13,642 nucleotides of DNA from CAYMUN01 sp964393835 (GTDB lineage Bacteria > Patescibacteriota > Saccharimonadia > Saccharimonadales > UBA4665). Of the stretch, positions 11,963 through 13,642 are shown one piece after another. The stretch is taken from contig CAYMUN010000020.1 of assembly GCA_964393835.1 (NCBI GenBank), forward strand, positions 1 through 13,642. Reading direction: 5' to 3'. The notes beneath the pieces were generated by a model. It was not told the DNA's origin. It did not search any database and worked only from the letters and a program-made list of their open reading frames with translations. The stretch's first letter is position 1. Every line of letters starts with the position of its first letter. Made by a program: the position numbers and the translations under genes.

Positions 11963-12586
11963 TTAGCGTGAGTAGTATTCTACGATTAATTGCTCGTTAA
12001 TATCCGGCTCGGCGTCATCACGCGCCGGTAAACCGGTGATTGATACGGTAACTTTTTTACGGTCAACCTTGATCCAGGCGGGGGTTTCGCTTGGGGCCGG
12101 GCTAACGTCGTCAAGTTTCTTGAAATATTCGGTCTGCTGGCTGTGCGGACGGACTGTCAGGGTATCACCAGCCTTAAGACGGATAGAAGGAATGTCGACA
12201 CGAACGTCGTTGAGCATAAAGTGACCATGCGTGACCAGCTGACGAGCAGCTCGACGGCTCGGCGCAAAACCAGCACGATACACGGCATTGTCGGCCCGTT
12301 GCTCCAGCAGCTGTAGCAGGACTTGGCCGGACTGACCTTGGCGGCGGTTAGCTTCTTTCATCAAGTTGCTGAATTGTTTCTCTAGCAGGCCATACAGTCG
12401 TTTGACCTTTTGCTTTTCGCGCAGCTGCAAGGAGTACTGGCTGGCTTTACCACCGCGCGGCCCACGGGCATTTGGCCCCTGGCCGGGCTTGCTGGTGCGC
12501 TTGACTAAGGCTTTGTGGGCTTTGGGATGCAGCGCGTAACCCTCGCGGCGGCTCATTTTAACAATCGATGATCGGTCTCGGGCCAT
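11963..12586 (-). CDS. rpsD: 30S ribosomal protein S4, zinc-free form
   Basis: 207 residues. It has an S4 RNA-binding domain around 92-155 (RADNAVYRAGFAPSRRAARQ, LVTHGHFMLNDVRVDIPS) and the conserved C-terminal INEQLIVEYYSR. The four N-terminal Cys that bind zinc in many S4 proteins are absent, so this is the C-minus type. S4 nucleates 30S assembly and in some bacteria represses the alpha operon by binding its leader; whether it does so here is unknown. Preceded by a GGAG site. Confidence 0.97.
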   Translation of the reverse strand: MARDRSSIVKMSRREGYALHPKAHKALVKRTSKPGQGPNARGPRGGKASQYSLQLREKQKVKRLYGLLEKQFSNLMKEANRRQGQSGQVLLQLLEQRADNAVYRAGFAPSRRAARQLVTHGHFMLNDVRVDIPSIRLKAGDTLTVRPHSQQTEYFKKLDDVSPAPSETPAWIKVDRKKVTVSITGLPARDDAEPDINEQLIVEYYSR

Positions 12587-12588
12587 GA

Positions 12589-13095
12589 TTAAATTCTCCG
12601 TGCTTTCGCCGGTCGCACGCCACCATGCGGCACACCGGTTACGTCTTTGATACTCTCGACGGCAATATCCATACCGGCTAATACTCGGACGGCGGCATCA
12701 CGGCCTAGCCCGATGCCTTTGATCAGTACGTCAGCGCGCGAGAAACCGTACTGCTGCTTGGCAGCCTGGGCAGCTCGCTCAGCGGCAACCTGGGCGGCAT
12801 AAGCGGTACCCTTTTTAGAGCCCCGGAATCCACAAGCTCCAGCGCTACAGGTAGTCAAGACATTGCCACTGCCGTCGGTAAAGGTAATGATCGTGTTATT
12901 AAAGGTCGCCTGGACGTGCACTTGGCCGCTAGAGACAGAACGCTTATTTTTTTTGCGCTTCGGAGTTGGGGCAGCGGTTTTGGGCGCTTCAGCGGCCGCA
13001 GTCGCCGCCGTCGCCGGAGCATCAGCCACTGCTGCTTGATTTGCTTCAGGGGCTTCGATAGTTTCTGGTGTAGTGGGGGTGGTGTCTTCTGCCAT
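12589..13095 (-). CDS. rpsK: 30S ribosomal protein S11 with acidic N-terminal extension
   Basis: 168 residues, about 40 longer than usual. Residues 1-46 are Ala/Thr/Pro/Glu-rich and low-complexity, followed by a basic KRKKNKR and then the S11 core from about 53: VHVQATFNNTIITFTDGSGN, CGFRGSKKGTAYAAQ, IKGIGLGRDAAVRVL and the C-terminal VPHGGVRPAKARRI (family HNGCRPPKRRRV). The ATG at 13095 has AGGA upstream, and no other start closer to the core has a better site, so the extension appears real. Confidence 0.96.
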   Translation of the reverse strand: MAEDTTPTTPETIEAPEANQAAVADAPATAATAAAEAPKTAAPTPKRKKNKRSVSSGQVHVQATFNNTIITFTDGSGNVLTTCSAGACGFRGSKKGTAYAAQVAAERAAQAAKQQYGFSRADVLIKGIGLGRDAAVRVLAGMDIAVESIKDVTGVPHGGVRPAKARRI

Positions 13096-13103
13096 AATAA
13101 TTC

Positions 13104-13490
13104 CTAGGTCTTAGAGGCTACCTTTTTAGCGGTACCGCCGACCGTTACTTTGCGGCCACGGCGGGTGCGCGCATTGGTCTTGGTGCGCTGACCGCGAGAT
13201 GGCAAACCAGCATTATGGCGCAGGCCACGGTATGATTTGATATCTTTAAGACGCTTGATATTGCCGCTAACGATCCGCTGCAACTCACCTTCGACAATAA
13301 AATCAGCGTTGATAACGTCTTGGATGCGGGCAATTTCGGCATCGGTCAGGTTTTTGACCCGAGCGGTTGGCTCGACATTGGCGCGGTCTAAGATATCGTG
13401 GGCGCTCTTAGGGCCGATACCGTAAACATAGGTTAACGCCACCCACACTTGCTTTTCGGCCGGAACAGTTACGCCAGAAATACGCGCCAT
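13104..13490 (-). CDS. rpsM: 30S ribosomal protein S13
   Basis: 128 residues. It opens MARISGVTVPAEKQVWVALT, then YVYGIGPKSAHDIL (helix-two-turn-helix), IKRLKDIKSYRGLRHNAGLP and RGQRTKTNARTRRG, with a basic tail. It contacts the 50S subunit (L5) and P-site tRNA. It starts 3 bases after the rpmJ stop. Confidence 0.98.
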   Translation of the reverse strand: MARISGVTVPAEKQVWVALTYVYGIGPKSAHDILDRANVEPTARVKNLTDAEIARIQDVINADFIVEGELQRIVSGNIKRLKDIKSYRGLRHNAGLPSRGQRTKTNARTRRGRKVTVGGTAKKVASKT

Positions 13491-13493
13491 ATC

Positions 13494-13610
13494 TTAACCT
13501 TGCCTCTGCTTATGCTTAGGTTTTAACTTGTTTATAACGTAGACCCGGCCCTTGCGGCGGACAATTTTGTCATCAGGACTAATTTTTTTGACGCTGGCAC
13601 GCACTTTCAT
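13494..13610 (-). CDS. rpmJ: 50S ribosomal protein L36, zinc-free form
   Basis: 38 residues. It begins MKVRASVKKISPDDKIVRRK and ends KPKHKQRQG, both diagnostic. The three Cys (and one His) that hold zinc in the canonical form are replaced: ISPDDK stands where ICRNCK is typical, and VINK where VICS is typical. It is the first complete gene of the ribosomal run here. AGGAG (13624-13620) lies upstream; an in-frame ATG at 13619 is too close to it, so the ATG at 13610 is preferred. Confidence 0.95.
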   Translation of the reverse strand: MKVRASVKKISPDDKIVRRKGRVYVINKLKPKHKQRQG

Positions 13611-13619
13611 GCGGATCAT

Positions 13620-13632
13620 CTCCTTTCAGGAG
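13620..13632 (-). promoter_or_regulatory. rpmJ Shine-Dalgarno inside a small hairpin
   Basis: On the minus strand CTCCT-GAA-AGGAG: a perfect 5-bp stem with a 3-base loop that includes the whole rpmJ ribosome-binding site. It could reduce free initiation and couple rpmJ translation to the gene upstream, which is outside the window. A short stem of this kind can also arise by chance. Confidence 0.35.
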
Positions 13633-13642
13633 GGTGACTCAC

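Noticed and set aside
1..13642. CRISPR arrays, rRNA genes, insertion sequences or alternative TGA decoding
   Set aside because: No regularly spaced repeats, rRNA segments or transposase motifs were seen, and core genes read cleanly with the standard code.

Overview
The window looks like a chromosomal segment of a small-genome bacterium of the Candidate Phyla Radiation, most likely Candidatus Saccharibacteria (TM7) or a close relative. The ribosomal protein L36 and S4 genes are in their zinc-free (cysteine-less) forms, the standard genetic code is used, genes are packed with 1-4 base overlaps, and the accessory proteins are of a kind I associate with Patescibacteria. The lineage is an inference from style and protein resemblance, not from a marker tree.

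Layout. (1) 1-175: tRNA-Thr(GGT) and tRNA-Tyr(GTA), both with encoded CCA. (2) 164-4060: a small AT-richer genomic island. It is flanked by a 12-bp direct repeat that copies the 3' end of tRNA-Tyr, and it starts with the C-terminal remnant of a serine site-specific recombinase whose frame ends inside the tRNA gene. The cargo is a same-strand operon: ArsP/DUF318-type permease, a 54-residue Cys-rich mini-protein, a Met/Cys-containing membrane protein, a DUF3105 protein, a His/Met-rich extracytoplasmic protein, a 36-residue membrane peptide and a short cation diffusion facilitator. Together these look like a metal-handling or metal-export module. (3) 4087-5134: a small three-helix membrane protein and, convergent to it, a membrane-anchored TPR protein. 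Upstream of the TPR gene lies an unusual pair of 16-bp palindromes that also form a 21-bp inverted repeat. (4) 5292-8343, minus strand: an operon-like run of an unknown 96-residue protein, trpS, an RluA-family pseudouridine synthase and a DNA polymerase III delta'-like ATPase. (5) 8344-8524: the leader of that run, with a sigma70-type promoter, a 25-codon ORF with one Trp codon, and four mutually exclusive RNA segments ending in an intrinsic terminator. (6) 8521-9618: an M20-family peptidase. (7) 9640-13610, minus strand: the alpha operon rpmJ-rpsM-rpsK-rpsD-rpoA-rplQ followed by rplM-rpsI.

The most interesting item is the leader upstream of the 96-residue gene and trpS. A ribosome stalled at the single Trp codon would cover segment 1, freeing segment 2 to pair with segment 3 and preventing the terminator (3:4). 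This is a textbook transcription attenuator layout, placed in front of tryptophanyl-tRNA synthetase. trpS also has a perfect TATAAT box just upstream of its own start, so it may have a second, unregulated promoter.

A second theme is start-site architecture. Several first genes of transcription units have a -10 box only 7-11 bases upstream of the start codon and no Shine-Dalgarno sequence, which implies leaderless or nearly leaderless mRNAs. Operon-internal genes mostly have good Shine-Dalgarno sequences.
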